DNA of 64,000 nt from Solimicrobium sp043758755 (GCA_043758755.1 JAYVMW010000058.1:17656-81655); one strand, 5' to 3'; shown: positions 41,559 through 51,737, numbered from the stretch's first letter. The notes: generated by a model not told the origin, from the sequence alone. Numbers and translations are program-made.

Positions 41559-42413
41559 ATGAAAAACGCCAGAGCATTTGGAATGATCGGTATCTCAGTC
41601 GTATTGGGGATTGCCGCCGTATTGATGGCCTGGCGCATGGTCGAGCAAAAAGCCCGCGTCGATACCATCACAGTGGTCGTGGCCACGAAAAACATGGACC
41701 TCGGCACGCGCCTGACGCCTGAGGTACTTCAGGCGATCCAATGGCCAAAGGACAGCAAGCCGGATGGCGCCTTCGCTACAACTGATGCCCTGCTCAAGGA
41801 CCCGCAGTCGCTTGAGCCGCGGGTGATTCGCGTCAGCATGCAACGTGGTGAACCGGTGCTTGAATCGAAACTCGCGCCACTTGGCACCCGTGGTGGCATG
41901 TCGGCCGTGATTGCACCGGGTAAACGCGCCATCACCGTTCGCGTCAATGATGTGGTCGGTGTGGCTGGCTTTGCGTTGCCGGGTAACTTTGTCGACGTTG
42001 TCGTTAATACGCAGGACGACAACATCAAACCGGGCGATCGGGAGCGCAGCATTTCAAAAATCGTGCTTGAACATATGTTGGTGCTGGCTGTGGCGCAGGA
42101 GGCCGGGCGCGATGATGAAACGAAACCGAAGGTCGTCAACGCCGTGACCCTCGAAGCAACGCCGGAGGAAGCGGAAAAACTGGATCTGGCCCGCAGCGTC
42201 GGCACTCTGTCGCTGGTCTTGCGTAACCAGATTGACCCGGGTGCGGTCACCACCGCCGGTGCTACCAAGGACTCACTGCTTCAGCTGCATCCGGCCAAGG
42301 CCGCGGTGCCGGCAGTTGCTGCGAAAGTCGTCGCACCCCGTGCGCCGGTGAGCGCGCCACAGGACTGCGTTGACGTATTCAGCGGAGTTCAGAGAACCCG
42401 TGAATGCTTTTAA
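41559..42413 (+). CDS. cpaB: Flp pilus assembly protein CpaB/RcpC
   Basis: 284 residues with an N-terminal membrane helix (FGMIGISVVLGIAAVLMAW) and an SAF domain (about residues 45-110) followed by the RcpC region with GKRAITVRVNDVVGVAGF and PGNFVDVVV. It acts in the periplasm with the secretin. Standard position between prepilin peptidase and secretin. Confidence 0.93.
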   Translation: MKNARAFGMIGISVVLGIAAVLMAWRMVEQKARVDTITVVVATKNMDLGTRLTPEVLQAIQWPKDSKPDGAFATTDALLKDPQSLEPRVIRVSMQRGEPVLESKLAPLGTRGGMSAVIAPGKRAITVRVNDVVGVAGFALPGNFVDVVVNTQDDNIKPGDRERSISKIVLEHMLVLAVAQEAGRDDETKPKVVNAVTLEATPEEAEKLDLARSVGTLSLVLRNQIDPGAVTTAGATKDSLLQLHPAKAAVPAVAAKVVAPRAPVSAPQDCVDVFSGVQRTRECF

Positions 42414-42445
42414 GCGTATGAACCTTGATTAAGGGAGTACAAGAA

Positions 42446-44158
42446 ATGGACCTGAACAACCAACATGACGAACGACCTGTGCTGCGCGAACGCGGTTTGC
42501 ACACGGCCGTTATTGTCGCCTGCGCTATCGCTTTCCTCATTCTCATTATGTGGGCCAGTGGTGTGGCAGCGAACGACAAAGGCGCCGACACAGCCGCGGT
42601 GCCGGCCTGCACCAATGAGGTCATTGCACCTGCGCCGGTCAATGTGACCATCGGCAAGTCGTCGATGGTGAAGCTGCCCGCGCCGATCGTGCGGCGTACA
42701 CTGGGCAATGAAGAAATTGTTCAGGCGCGCATGCTCAGCGGCAATGTCCTGTATCTGCTCGGTATCGCCACCGGTTCCACCAACATGGTCTTGCAGGACA
42801 GGAGTGGCAATTGCACGCTGATGGATGTGGTGGTTGCGATCGACACCGGTGCGTTCACGGAAAAATTCAACCAGCTGTTCCCCGATGAAAAGGATGTTCA
42901 GATCAGCGCGGCTGGTGACATGTTGGTGTTGTCAGGTAGTGTTTCCGACTCGATTCGCGCTGACGCCGTGGTTGCTCTGGCACAGGCCTATCTGCGTCCG
43001 GTCAAGCCGCGCATTGCGGGTGCTGCTGGTGGTGCCGTGCCGGTTGCCCTGGCGGGCAACGTAGCAAGTGATGTCAGTGGTTCAGCAAAGGTACCGGGCA
43101 TTGTCAATATGCTGTCTGTTGCAGCGCCGCAGCAGGTAATGCTTGAGGTGAAGGTTGCCGAGGTGTCGAAAACGCTGCTCGACAGTTTCGGCATTGATTT
43201 TTCGCGCGCCTTTGTTTCGGCCAACGGTAATTCGATCCAATTCCTGAGCGGCATCTTTGGCGGTGCAGCTGCGGCGATGGGACAGATCAGCGGCACCGGT
43301 CCGGGCGGCGTTCCGCTCAGTTCGGCAGGTGCGGTGGTTGGCGGCACGCTGCCCGGTGCCGCCGGCGCCGGTGGTAACGTCACGGTGACTTACGATGCCA
43401 ATAACCGTCCGGTCTATACCACGACCTACGGTACGGTTCCCGGTCGCGGCGTTACCTCAATTGGTGTGGACGCCAAGCACAATAATGGTCTTGTCAAAAT
43501 TCTGGCCGAACCGACCGTGGTCGCGCTCAGCGGTCATGAGGGCAGTTTTCTGTCCGGCGGCAAAATTTTCATTCCGATCGTGCAGAATGCCAATGGTGCC
43601 TCGACCATTACACTGCAGGAAGAGGATTTTGGCGTAGGTTTGCGCTTTACCCCTACCGTACTCGATCATGGACGCATTAACCTGCGGGTATCGCCAGAGG
43701 TGTCGGAATTGTCTTCGCAAGGCGTTTCGGTGACCGCATCGTCGACCGGCGGTACGTCAATACTGCCACTCATCACCACCCGGCGCGCCATGACGACGGT
43801 ACAGCTCTATGACGGACAGAGCTTCATTATCGGCGGGCTGATCAAGAACAACGTGACTCAAAATATCAACGCCTTCCCCGTGCTGGGCGAATTGCCGATC
43901 ATCGGTGCACTGTTTCGCAGCGCCGATTTCCAGTCCGACAAATCCGAACTGGTATTCCTGATTACCCCGCACATTGCCAAGGCTACGCAACCTGATATCG
44001 CTTTACCGACGGATCACTTCGTTGAGCCGACCCGTTCCGAACTGTTTTTGCAAGGCAAAATGGAAGGCGACCACGTCAGGGCGGAAAAATCCAAACCGTC
44101 TGACGCCACCCCCATGCCCAAACCAGTAGATCCGTCCGACGGAATTGAAATGAAATGA
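42446..44158 (+). CDS. cpaC: Tad secretin CpaC/RcpA
   Basis: About 570 residues; the start at 42446 follows AAGGGAG. The periplasmic pilus-assembly domain (SSMVKLPAPIVRRTLGNEEIV and a BON-like part) precedes the secretin domain (about 330-510) with VEVSELSSQGV-like and IIGGLIKNNV motifs. It forms the outer-membrane channel for the Flp pilus. An N-terminal hydrophobic segment (AVIVACAIAFLILIMWASG) is the export signal; it lies about 20 residues in. The following lipoprotein gene starts 17 bp later. Confidence 0.94.
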   Translation: MDLNNQHDERPVLRERGLHTAVIVACAIAFLILIMWASGVAANDKGADTAAVPACTNEVIAPAPVNVTIGKSSMVKLPAPIVRRTLGNEEIVQARMLSGNVLYLLGIATGSTNMVLQDRSGNCTLMDVVVAIDTGAFTEKFNQLFPDEKDVQISAAGDMLVLSGSVSDSIRADAVVALAQAYLRPVKPRIAGAAGGAVPVALAGNVASDVSGSAKVPGIVNMLSVAAPQQVMLEVKVAEVSKTLLDSFGIDFSRAFVSANGNSIQFLSGIFGGAAAAMGQISGTGPGGVPLSSAGAVVGGTLPGAAGAGGNVTVTYDANNRPVYTTTYGTVPGRGVTSIGVDAKHNNGLVKILAEPTVVALSGHEGSFLSGGKIFIPIVQNANGASTITLQEEDFGVGLRFTPTVLDHGRINLRVSPEVSELSSQGVSVTASSTGGTSILPLITTRRAMTTVQLYDGQSFIIGGLIKNNVTQNINAFPVLGELPIIGALFRSADFQSDKSELVFLITPHIAKATQPDIALPTDHFVEPTRSELFLQGKMEGDHVRAEKSKPSDATPMPKPVDPSDGIEMK

Positions 44159-44175
44159 AGCAAAGGAGAATCAAT

Positions 44176-44460
44176 ATGAAAATCATTGCCTTCGTCATCT
44201 CCGGCGTGGCTCTCGCCACCTTGACTGGCTGCGTGGCACCGACGCCCAATCTGGACGCGCACTACGGTGAGGCTCTGACTCAGGGACGCGCGCTTCAGAC
44301 CCTTGACCCGCAGGCAGGGCTGCGTGCGGCGCCTGCGCCAGTTTTCGAAGGTGCCGCCGCTCATGCGGTGGTGGAGCGCTATCTCAAGTCGTTTCAGACA
44401 CCACCGCCGCCTGCGAATGTATTCGCCATCGGTGTTGGCGCCGGTGGAACTTCACCATGA
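44176..44460 (+). CDS. Small lipoprotein of the tad locus
   Basis: 94 residues with a lipobox (LATLTGC), then a short Pro/Ala-rich body. The start at 44176 follows AAAGGAGAATCAAT. It lies between secretin and CpaE, where other tad loci encode CpaD or RcpB outer-membrane accessory proteins. It could be a reduced secretin pilotin; sequence similarity to CpaD is not evident. Confidence 0.75.
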   Translation: MKIIAFVISGVALATLTGCVAPTPNLDAHYGEALTQGRALQTLDPQAGLRAAPAPVFEGAAAHAVVERYLKSFQTPPPPANVFAIGVGAGGTSP

Positions 44461-44496
44461 ACGCGACTTTGTTTCGGATTATTCGGGAAACGTGAC

Positions 44497-45666
44497 ATGA
44501 AAATTACCATCATCTCGGCCGATCAGGCTCGCATGGAGACGCTCCGGAAGATGATTATGGAGGGGCGCTCGGGCCGGAGTGTTTCACTGTGCATGGCTGA
44601 CATTGACGAACTTGGTGCAACGATTGAGCAAGCCAGGTCCGACGTGCTGATTGTTGACGGGATCATCGAATCAGGGTCTCATATCGGCGTACTCGAAACT
44701 GCTCTGGTCAGTCGCCCGGGTTTGGCCTGTGTGCTGGTGTGCAGCGAGCCATCATCGGACCTGCTCATGGCGGCCATGCGCGCCGGCGTGCGCGATGTCC
44801 TGCTTTCGCCGGTCGATGCGGCGGCGCTGGAAGCCTCTCTGGGTCGGATCGAAACAATACTCGGTGACACCCCGCTGCAGGATAAACCGGGCAAGTTACT
44901 CGCGTTTATTCCCTGCAAAGGCGGCAGCGGCGCGACTTTTCTGGCTGCCAATTTCGCCTATGTCCTGGCCACAGAAGAAAATCAGCGCGTGGCGCTGCTT
45001 GATCTGAATTTGAATTTCGGCGATGCCTCGCTGTTCGTATCTGACCAGTTGCCACTGATGAACCTGGCTGATCTGACCGGCAATGTTGCGCGTCTCGACG
45101 CGTCCCTGCTCGACTCGAGCATGATTCATGTGACACCCAACTTCAGTATCCTCGCCGCACCGGACAGTATCGAGCGCGCCATTGCGATCCGCCCCGAGCA
45201 GGTCGAGACCATTATCAAACTGGCGGTTGCCGAATACGATTTTGTCATACTGGATGTGAGCCGAAACCTCGGTCCGGTGTCACTGCGTGCCCTTGATCTG
45301 GCCGACCGGATCTTTCCTGTGCTGCAATTGACGCTGCCTTTCATTCGCGATGCCAAGCGTCTGATCGGGGCGATGAAATCGTTGGGTTACAGTGATGAAA
45401 AAATTGGTGTCATTGTGAATCGACTCGAACACAGCGACGATATTGGTATTGCCGACGTTGAGCGCACGCTCGGCAGAAAAATTATGCTCACCGTGCCAAA
45501 CAGTTTCAAGGCCGTATCGGCTTCCGTAAACCAGGGCGTCCCGATTGCACTGCTCGACAAAAAAAATCCGGTCGCGAAGAGCCTGCGGGAGCTCGCCAGG
45601 ATTTTTTTGCCAGCACCCCAGGTGCGGCAAACCCGCTGGCTGGGTCAGTTGTTCGGAATGGCATAA
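44497..45666 (+). CDS. cpaE: Pilus localisation ATPase CpaE/TadZ
   Basis: 389 residues. An N-terminal receiver-like domain (1-125, degenerate) is followed by a MinD/ParA-type ATPase. The Walker A region reads PCKGGSGATFLA, i.e. KGGxGAT in place of KGGxGKT: the signature lysine is kept and the second lysine lost, as in TadZ/CpaE proteins. It positions the pilus machinery at the cell pole. Confidence 0.92.
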   Translation: MKITIISADQARMETLRKMIMEGRSGRSVSLCMADIDELGATIEQARSDVLIVDGIIESGSHIGVLETALVSRPGLACVLVCSEPSSDLLMAAMRAGVRDVLLSPVDAAALEASLGRIETILGDTPLQDKPGKLLAFIPCKGGSGATFLAANFAYVLATEENQRVALLDLNLNFGDASLFVSDQLPLMNLADLTGNVARLDASLLDSSMIHVTPNFSILAAPDSIERAIAIRPEQVETIIKLAVAEYDFVILDVSRNLGPVSLRALDLADRIFPVLQLTLPFIRDAKRLIGAMKSLGYSDEKIGVIVNRLEHSDDIGIADVERTLGRKIMLTVPNSFKAVSASVNQGVPIALLDKKNPVAKSLRELARIFLPAPQVRQTRWLGQLFGMA

Positions 45667-45697
45667 ACGTATTGCAGAATAGAACAAGGAAACCACC

Positions 45698-47056
45698 ATG
45701 TCACTTCGCACCAGACTTGATGATATTGAGCGGGATACCCGCAACGCGCCGATCTCGACAACCGATGAGGGCTTTACGGCCAATGAAAGCTATCAGATTC
45801 TCAAATCCCGTATACACCTGCGGTTGCTTGATCGCGTCGATCTGTCGGTCATGGAAACCATGGCACCGGAGCGCCTGCGTGACGAACTGAAAAGCCTGGT
45901 CGAACGCCTGCTCAACGAAGAATCACTGGCCATCAATCAGGCCGAGCGCGCAAGTCTGGTCAGCGATATTCAGCACGAGGTGCTGGGACTGGGGCCGCTT
46001 GAGCAGCTGCTGGCCGATCCGACCATATCGGATATTTTGGTCAACTCGAGCCGCAGCGTTTATGTGGAACGGTATGGCAAACTCGAAGCGACCAATGTGC
46101 GTTTCGAAAACGATGCCCATGTGCTCAAGATCATTGACAAGATCGTGTCCGGCATTGGCCGGCGCATCGACGAATCCAGTCCGATGGTCGATGCGCGGTT
46201 GCCTGACGGCTCGCGCGTCAATGCCATCATCCCGCCGCTGGCAATCGACGGGCCGGTACTGTCGATCCGCCGTTTCGCAGTGGTCCCCCTGAAGATGAAC
46301 GATCTGATCGTAAACAAGACGCTGACCCCGGCCATGGCGACTATCCTGTCCGGGTTGGTGCATGCCAAGATCAATATGCTCATATCGGGTGGTACCGGCA
46401 GTGGCAAGACCACGCTGCTCAATGCGCTGTCGGCCTTCATTCCGCATAGCGAACGTATCGTCACGATCGAGGATGCAGCCGAGTTGCAACTGCAGCAGCC
46501 GCATGTGGTCCGGCTCGAAACCAGGCCATCAAATATCGAGGGAAAAGGTGAAGTGACGCAACGCGCGCTGGTGCGCAACTCGCTGCGGATGCGGCCCGAC
46601 CGGATCATTCTGGGCGAAGTGCGCGGACCCGAAGTGCTCGACATGCTGCAGGCCATGAACACAGGTCACGAGGGATCCATGACGACGGTCCATGCCAACA
46701 GCACCCGCGATGCCCTGATTCGTCTGGAAAACATGATAGGCATGGGTGGTTTTCCAATGCCGACCAAGATCGTGCGGCAGCAGATCAGTTCAGCGTTGAC
46801 GGTGCTGGTTCAGATTACCCGCATGAGTGACGGCAAACGCAAGATCGTCAGCGTGCAGGAAATCGCCGGAATGGAAGGGGAGATGATTTCTACCCAGGAC
46901 ATTTTTACCTTCAACCAAAGTGGTATCGACCCTGATGGCAATGTGCTCGGTCAATTTCGTGCCACTGGAATCCGTCCCAAATTTATTTCACGACTCCTGG
47001 TTCGTGGCATCGAGGTCGGTGATGAATTATTCGACCCAACCCGTACTTATGAATAA
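45698..47056 (+). CDS. cpaF: Tad secretion ATPase CpaF/TadA
   Basis: 452 residues, VirB11/GspE-type motor for extension (and probably retraction) of the Flp pilus. Walker A is SGGTGSGKTTLLNAL (about residue 228), the Asp box DRIILGEVRGPE and His box HEGSMTTVHANS are complete. The N-terminal helical domain (1-90) is typical of CpaF. Next gene 8 bp downstream. Confidence 0.95.
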   Translation: MSLRTRLDDIERDTRNAPISTTDEGFTANESYQILKSRIHLRLLDRVDLSVMETMAPERLRDELKSLVERLLNEESLAINQAERASLVSDIQHEVLGLGPLEQLLADPTISDILVNSSRSVYVERYGKLEATNVRFENDAHVLKIIDKIVSGIGRRIDESSPMVDARLPDGSRVNAIIPPLAIDGPVLSIRRFAVVPLKMNDLIVNKTLTPAMATILSGLVHAKINMLISGGTGSGKTTLLNALSAFIPHSERIVTIEDAAELQLQQPHVVRLETRPSNIEGKGEVTQRALVRNSLRMRPDRIILGEVRGPEVLDMLQAMNTGHEGSMTTVHANSTRDALIRLENMIGMGGFPMPTKIVRQQISSALTVLVQITRMSDGKRKIVSVQEIAGMEGEMISTQDIFTFNQSGIDPDGNVLGQFRATGIRPKFISRLLVRGIEVGDELFDPTRTYE

Positions 47057-47064
47057 CTTCCGCC

Positions 47065-48036
47065 ATGAATACCATCTCTTACTGGTTTGTGATCATTGGT
47101 TTCTTCGCCGCCGTACTTTTTATTGAAGGGGTCTATCTTTTCTGGAATGCGCATCGTGGTCCTGAGGCGCGGCGCATCGCGAATCGCCTGACGACCTTCG
47201 CCGGCGCCGACAAGACTGTCGACATCAGTCTGGCGAAAAAGCGTCCGCTTGCCGGTCATCCGGTCGTGGCCCGGATGCTGGAGCACGTTCCGCACGTTAC
47301 CGTGCTGGATCGTATCTTGCTACAGTCCGGTTTGCACCTCAATGTGGCGACCGTATTCGGCCTGATGCTAGCTCTGGGCGGGGCGGGTTGGCTGGTCGCC
47401 GGTCTGGCAGGTTTGCCCTGGCTCGGCCAGGTGCTTGCAATCGTGGTTGGCATGCTGCTGCCAGCGGTATATGTGCAGCGTGCCAGAAGCAAGCGAATGA
47501 TCATTATCGAATGCCAGTTGCCTGACGGTCTGGATCTGATGGCGCGCGCCATGCGTGCCGGCCATGCCTTCCCCAGCGCATTGCAGATGATAGGCGAAGA
47601 AATGCCGCAACCGATAGCCGGTGAATTCAAGACGGCCTTCGAGGAGATCAATTTCGGAATTCCGGTGAAAGATGCACTGCTCAATCTGGCCTCGCGTTTG
47701 CCGAGTGCCGACGTTCACTATTTTGTGGTGGCAGTGCTGATTCAGCGTGAAACGGGCGGCAATCTGGCCGAGTTGCTAAGCAATATCGGCACGTTGATCC
47801 GGGCACGTCTGAAAATGTTTGGCACGATCCGCGTACTGAGTGCCGAGGGCAGGCTTTCAGCGATCATTCTGACGTTGCTTCCGTTTGGACTGGCAGCTGC
47901 GGTGAGCCTGATCAATCCCGGGTTCCTCAAGGTACTGTGGAATGATCCGGCCGGTATCAAAATGCTTTGGAGCGTCGCCGGCATGATGATCTTCGGCATA
48001 TTCTGGATGCGCCGGCTGATCAGGATTCGGGTTTGA
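47065..48036 (+). CDS. tadB: Tad inner-membrane platform protein TadB
   Basis: 323 residues with a T2SS-F domain (LPDGLDLMARAMRAGHAFPSAL, and QRETGGNLAELL) between membrane helices at the N-terminus, middle (about 95-140) and C-terminus. With TadC it forms the platform on which the ATPase acts. Follows cpaF by 8 bp. Confidence 0.93.
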   Translation: MNTISYWFVIIGFFAAVLFIEGVYLFWNAHRGPEARRIANRLTTFAGADKTVDISLAKKRPLAGHPVVARMLEHVPHVTVLDRILLQSGLHLNVATVFGLMLALGGAGWLVAGLAGLPWLGQVLAIVVGMLLPAVYVQRARSKRMIIIECQLPDGLDLMARAMRAGHAFPSALQMIGEEMPQPIAGEFKTAFEEINFGIPVKDALLNLASRLPSADVHYFVVAVLIQRETGGNLAELLSNIGTLIRARLKMFGTIRVLSAEGRLSAIILTLLPFGLAAAVSLINPGFLKVLWNDPAGIKMLWSVAGMMIFGIFWMRRLIRIRV

Positions 48037-48066
48037 AGAGTGTGAGTGAAAACGGAGATTAGTGAT

Positions 48067-49011
48067 ATGGATACCCTTTTATTGTTCCTTCTGGTCGTGT
48101 TCGTGGCAGTTTTTGCCACTGCCATGATGATTTCTCTGCAATTGGTTCCGAATGTGGTCCGTGGCCGTCTTGAGCGTGAGACCGGATACACAAATCAGGA
48201 TCCGGCCTCTGAAGGCGCCGTATCACCTTGGGTGCAGACGATTACCCGCCTGTCCCGCCCGCTGTCCAGTTTGTCGCTGCCGGCAGAAGGCTGGGAGGAT
48301 TCGCTGCTGCGGCGGCGTTTCATGAACGCCGGTTATCGCAATTCGCGTGCGCCGCTGCTGTTCTTCGCTGCCAAGACCATTCTGACGTTTGCCTTGCCGG
48401 GCCTGTTTCTGTTGCTGCCATTCGCTCCGGATGGTCTGGCCAACGGGAAAATGATGTTGCCGACACTGATTGTGCTCGCCGGTGTGGGCTACATCATTCC
48501 CAATCTCGTTTTGGAATGGCTGATCAGCAAGCGCCAGCGCGAAGTCTTTGAGAGTTTCCCTGACGCCATCGATCTGATGACGGTGTGCGTCGAAGCGGGG
48601 CTAGGCCTTGATGCGGCTTTGGCCCGGGTCGGCGATGAGATAGAGCTGCAGAGCAAAATACTCGCCGATGAGTTGCACCTGGTGACGCTGGAACTGCGTG
48701 CCGGCAGTTCACGTGAGCGGGCCTTGCGCAATCTGGCGCTTCGCACTGGCGTTGAAGAAATCGACGCACTGGCAGCAATGCTGATTCAGGCTGACCGCTT
48801 TGGCACCAGCATCGCTGATTCGCTGCGCGTGCATTCCGACGGTCTGCGTACCAAACGGCGGCAGCGCGCCGAAGAAGCTGGAGCAAAGATTCCGACCAAA
48901 CTGCTGTTCCCACTAATTTTTTGCATCTTTCCTGCCATGATGCTGGTGCTGCTGGGACCGGCGGTGATCAATATATATCGCGTATTGTTGCCCACGCTGG
49001 CGGGACACTGA
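48067..49011 (+). CDS. tadC: Tad inner-membrane platform protein TadC
   Basis: 314 residues, T2SS-F domain with FPDAIDLMTVCVEAGLGLDAAL and QADRFGTSIADSLRVHSDGLR plus four predicted membrane helices. The start at 48067 has GGAGA at the right distance. It is followed 1 bp later by the tadE gene. Confidence 0.93.
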   Translation: MDTLLLFLLVVFVAVFATAMMISLQLVPNVVRGRLERETGYTNQDPASEGAVSPWVQTITRLSRPLSSLSLPAEGWEDSLLRRRFMNAGYRNSRAPLLFFAAKTILTFALPGLFLLLPFAPDGLANGKMMLPTLIVLAGVGYIIPNLVLEWLISKRQREVFESFPDAIDLMTVCVEAGLGLDAALARVGDEIELQSKILADELHLVTLELRAGSSRERALRNLALRTGVEEIDALAAMLIQADRFGTSIADSLRVHSDGLRTKRRQRAEEAGAKIPTKLLFPLIFCIFPAMMLVLLGPAVINIYRVLLPTLAGH

Positions 49012-49012
49012 C

Positions 49013-49417
49013 ATGAAACGCCGACAAAGCGGTGCAGCAATTGTCGAATTCGCGCTGGTCTCGGTGCTGTTTTTCACCGTGTTCGCTTCCATCTTCGATT
49101 TCGGCTACCTGTTCTGGGTGAACCTGACCATGCAGCATGCAGTGCGCGAAGGTGCCCGGCTGGCAATTACCAGCCAAACTGTCCTGCCCGCCACGAACTG
49201 TCAGGATACGGTGATTGCTGAAATGACCGATCAGTCCATGGGTCTTTGGAGCGAGGTGAATGCCACGCCGACTTTCTCCAACCTGTGCGCGGATGGCCAG
49301 ATTATGGTCATCACGGTGCATTGCACAGTCGTGCCGTTCACGCCGCTGATCCAGCAGTTCTTTGCTGGCGGAGCCTACACCTTTGACGTCAGCGCGACGA
49401 TGCGCAACGAGGGATGA
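49013..49417 (+). CDS. tadE: TadE-type minor pseudopilin
   Basis: 134 residues with the TadE signature RRQSGAAIVEFALVSVLFF (Gly before cleavage, Glu at +5) followed by the FDFGYLFWVNLTMQHAVREGARLA helix end. Processed by the prepilin peptidase. Its stop codon overlaps the next start (ATGA). Confidence 0.88.
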   Translation: MKRRQSGAAIVEFALVSVLFFTVFASIFDFGYLFWVNLTMQHAVREGARLAITSQTVLPATNCQDTVIAEMTDQSMGLWSEVNATPTFSNLCADGQIMVITVHCTVVPFTPLIQQFFAGGAYTFDVSATMRNEG

Positions 49418-49962
49418 ATGTCATGCGAGAAAATTTGCCGATCCGCTGCCGGGGCACCAGTACAGTTGAGCTGGCACTGTTACTGCCGATCTTGTTGATG
49501 CTGGTACTGGGTGTGGTCGATTTCGGACGCGCTTTGCAGTTCAATAATATTCTGGTCGGTATGAGTCGTGAAGGCGCCAATTCGGCCGCACGCACCAGTA
49601 CCACACCGGCCGATATCATCACCGCACTCGGGCAAACCGGTCAGCCAATGCAGATGAACCCGAATGGCATGATCTTTATTACAACCGTGGTTGGCAGGTC
49701 CGATGGACGAGCTGACGTCCAGAGCCAGTACCGCTATACCACTGGAAACACGACGCTGGCCAGCAAGATTTATACATGCAGCAGTTGGGGTGGGGGCGGC
49801 GCCTGCAATGTTTCAACGGCGCCGGCGCCGATCGTGACACTGTCGATACCATTGGCCGCAGGGGATCTGGTGCATGTGGCCGAATCAATCTACTACTTCA
49901 CACCCATTGCGGGCTACGTCATGGCTTCGCCCATTACGCTGTATTCGGCGACGATGCTGTGA
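49414..49962 (+). CDS. TadE/TadF-type minor pseudopilin
   Basis: 182 residues with the pseudopilin-like RCRGTSTVELALLLPILLMLVLGVVDFGR spanning residues 11-39 and NNILVGMSREGANSAART. The Glu is conserved. Longer than the preceding TadE protein. Met at 49423 is an alternative start. Confidence 0.87.
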   Translation: MNVMRENLPIRCRGTSTVELALLLPILLMLVLGVVDFGRALQFNNILVGMSREGANSAARTSTTPADIITALGQTGQPMQMNPNGMIFITTVVGRSDGRADVQSQYRYTTGNTTLASKIYTCSSWGGGGACNVSTAPAPIVTLSIPLAAGDLVHVAESIYYFTPIAGYVMASPITLYSATML

Positions 49963-49998
49963 ACTCGTGAAAACTAATGAAACACGCGGAGCAGAATC

Positions 49999-51402
49999 AT
50001 GAAGCCAAATTCATCAAATAGCCTGCCTGATCGTTGTCACGGGCAGATTGTTGTCGTCGTTGCCGTGTCGCTGGTGGTTCTGATTGCCATGATCGGTCTG
50101 GCCATCGATTCCGGGCGCGGCTACGGCGTCAAGGCAAAACTCAGTTCAGCGGTTGATGCGGCCTCCATTGCCGCTGCCAGAGCTCTGTCGCAGGGAGCGA
50201 CCGACGCGGATCGCATTGTCGCCGCAAATGCGGCGGCGTTGAAGTTCTACAATGCCAATTTTCCAGATGATTATCTTGGTGCAACCCGGAACCCGCCAAC
50301 TGTTTTGGCTGCACCCAATACGCCGGATTTCGGCAAATGGACTGTTACAGTTCAGGGCTCGGCCGATATGCCGGTGACCTTTCTTAAAGTTCTGGGAATT
50401 ACCGAGCCCATCGAGGTGGGGGCATCCGGAAAAACCATCAAGCGCGATGTCGATGTGATGCTGGTACTTGACACTTCCGGATCGCTGGCCAATCCGTCCA
50501 GTGCGCTGCCGACCCTCAAGACTGCGGCTACCACCTGCTTCGTCAACAAATTCACCGCCGGTGCGGGCGGCGATCGGGTGGGTTTCGTCAGCTTCGCTTC
50601 CGGCGCCCAGCTCAACGTTCCGATCAACAAGGATTCAACCCGTGGGTTTGACAAAACTGCCGTCACCAATGCCATCAACGGTCTTCCGGGGGCCAGTGGC
50701 AGTACCGCACAGGCGGAAGGAATGCGCGTAGCACTCGAAGACATTGATGCCATCCCGTCCGGCATACTGCGCTCAAGCCTGCGTGTGATCGTTTTTTTCA
50801 GCGACGGTGCACCAAATGATGTGTCCGCCACGTTCTCTCCCAGCAAGGGCGCAGCGCTGGCGGGTGACCTGTATTCAGAAACGTCCGGGCCGGCCACGAC
50901 CCGCGCCAATAACCTGTATCGCAACGACTGGAGAGATCAATTGTTGCGCAGCTTTGATACCACCACGACCGGCACGGTTGGGTATATCCAGACGTTGCCA
51001 AATCTGGGTTTGGGTAATCCGGCAGTGCCTTTAAACGGCAAGCGTGCGTTGGACCGGGTCAGCACCTCAGATCCGGCATACCCGGCACTGATCAACACGC
51101 GCTGCAACGTCAACAAGGCCGCGCGCAACATGATCGAAAATGTGGCAAACAGAGCACGCGGCGAAAACATCATGGTCTATACGGTTGGTGTCGGCGATGC
51201 CCTCAACAGCAACGAAATCAATTTTTGTGGCTATGGCCCAGTTGAATATGGCGCCAATATCCTTAACCGCCTGTCTAATTCAGCCACTTCCGACACCTAT
51301 GATTCGTCCCAGCCTGCCGGGATGTATCTGCACGCTACCGACATGAGTGGCGTATGTGCGGCGTTCAGCAGCATCGCCTCCCAAATTCTGAGGCTGTATT
51401 AG
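49999..51402 (+). CDS. TadG-like protein with von Willebrand factor A domain
   Basis: 467 residues. The N-terminal helix (GQIVVVVAVSLVVLIAMIGLAIDSG) and DAASIAAARAL match the TadG/Flp N-terminal region. A vWA domain (about residues 150-460) has the metal-ion site DTSGS, a later Thr in the SGSTAQAEG loop and FFSDGAPND. Such proteins may act as adhesins or secretin-associated components. It ends the tad cluster; no tadD gene was found. Confidence 0.9.
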   Translation: MKPNSSNSLPDRCHGQIVVVVAVSLVVLIAMIGLAIDSGRGYGVKAKLSSAVDAASIAAARALSQGATDADRIVAANAAALKFYNANFPDDYLGATRNPPTVLAAPNTPDFGKWTVTVQGSADMPVTFLKVLGITEPIEVGASGKTIKRDVDVMLVLDTSGSLANPSSALPTLKTAATTCFVNKFTAGAGGDRVGFVSFASGAQLNVPINKDSTRGFDKTAVTNAINGLPGASGSTAQAEGMRVALEDIDAIPSGILRSSLRVIVFFSDGAPNDVSATFSPSKGAALAGDLYSETSGPATTRANNLYRNDWRDQLLRSFDTTTTGTVGYIQTLPNLGLGNPAVPLNGKRALDRVSTSDPAYPALINTRCNVNKAARNMIENVANRARGENIMVYTVGVGDALNSNEINFCGYGPVEYGANILNRLSNSATSDTYDSSQPAGMYLHATDMSGVCAAFSSIASQILRLY

Positions 51403-51713
51403 TCGCTGATCAGGGTTACCCGGACCATTCTGGCGCAACCATCGGAGCCAGAACCGACCGATTTTACGCAACGGGTGGATTCGGAATTTGAATTTGTGCG
51501 GGCCGTTTTTTTGTTTGTTTGTCCCGTTGTTGCGTCGATTTATAACGTGTCAGGTTTTGTAACGGATGGAATACAAATAAGAATTCCGGTTAGTGCCTCA
51601 TCAATTTGTGATTTGAATAGCGGTTAATTGATCAAGTATTTTGATAAGCTCGATTCATGAATACATCAGGCCATGCAGTTGTGAATGAACACTCCAGATG
51701 TTTATTCCATTCC

Positions 51714-51737
51714 CGCGGTTTTTGGCGGGAATCCAGG
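51714..51737. repeat. dRS3-like inverted repeat
   Basis: ATTCCCGCGGTTTTTGGCGGGAAT with ATTCCCGC-type arms around a short spacer, resembling the ATTCCC...GGGAAT elements dispersed in Neisseria and many betaproteobacteria. Related ATTCCCGCG or ATTTCGCGGG cores occur at 21161 and 63838. Confidence 0.6.
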
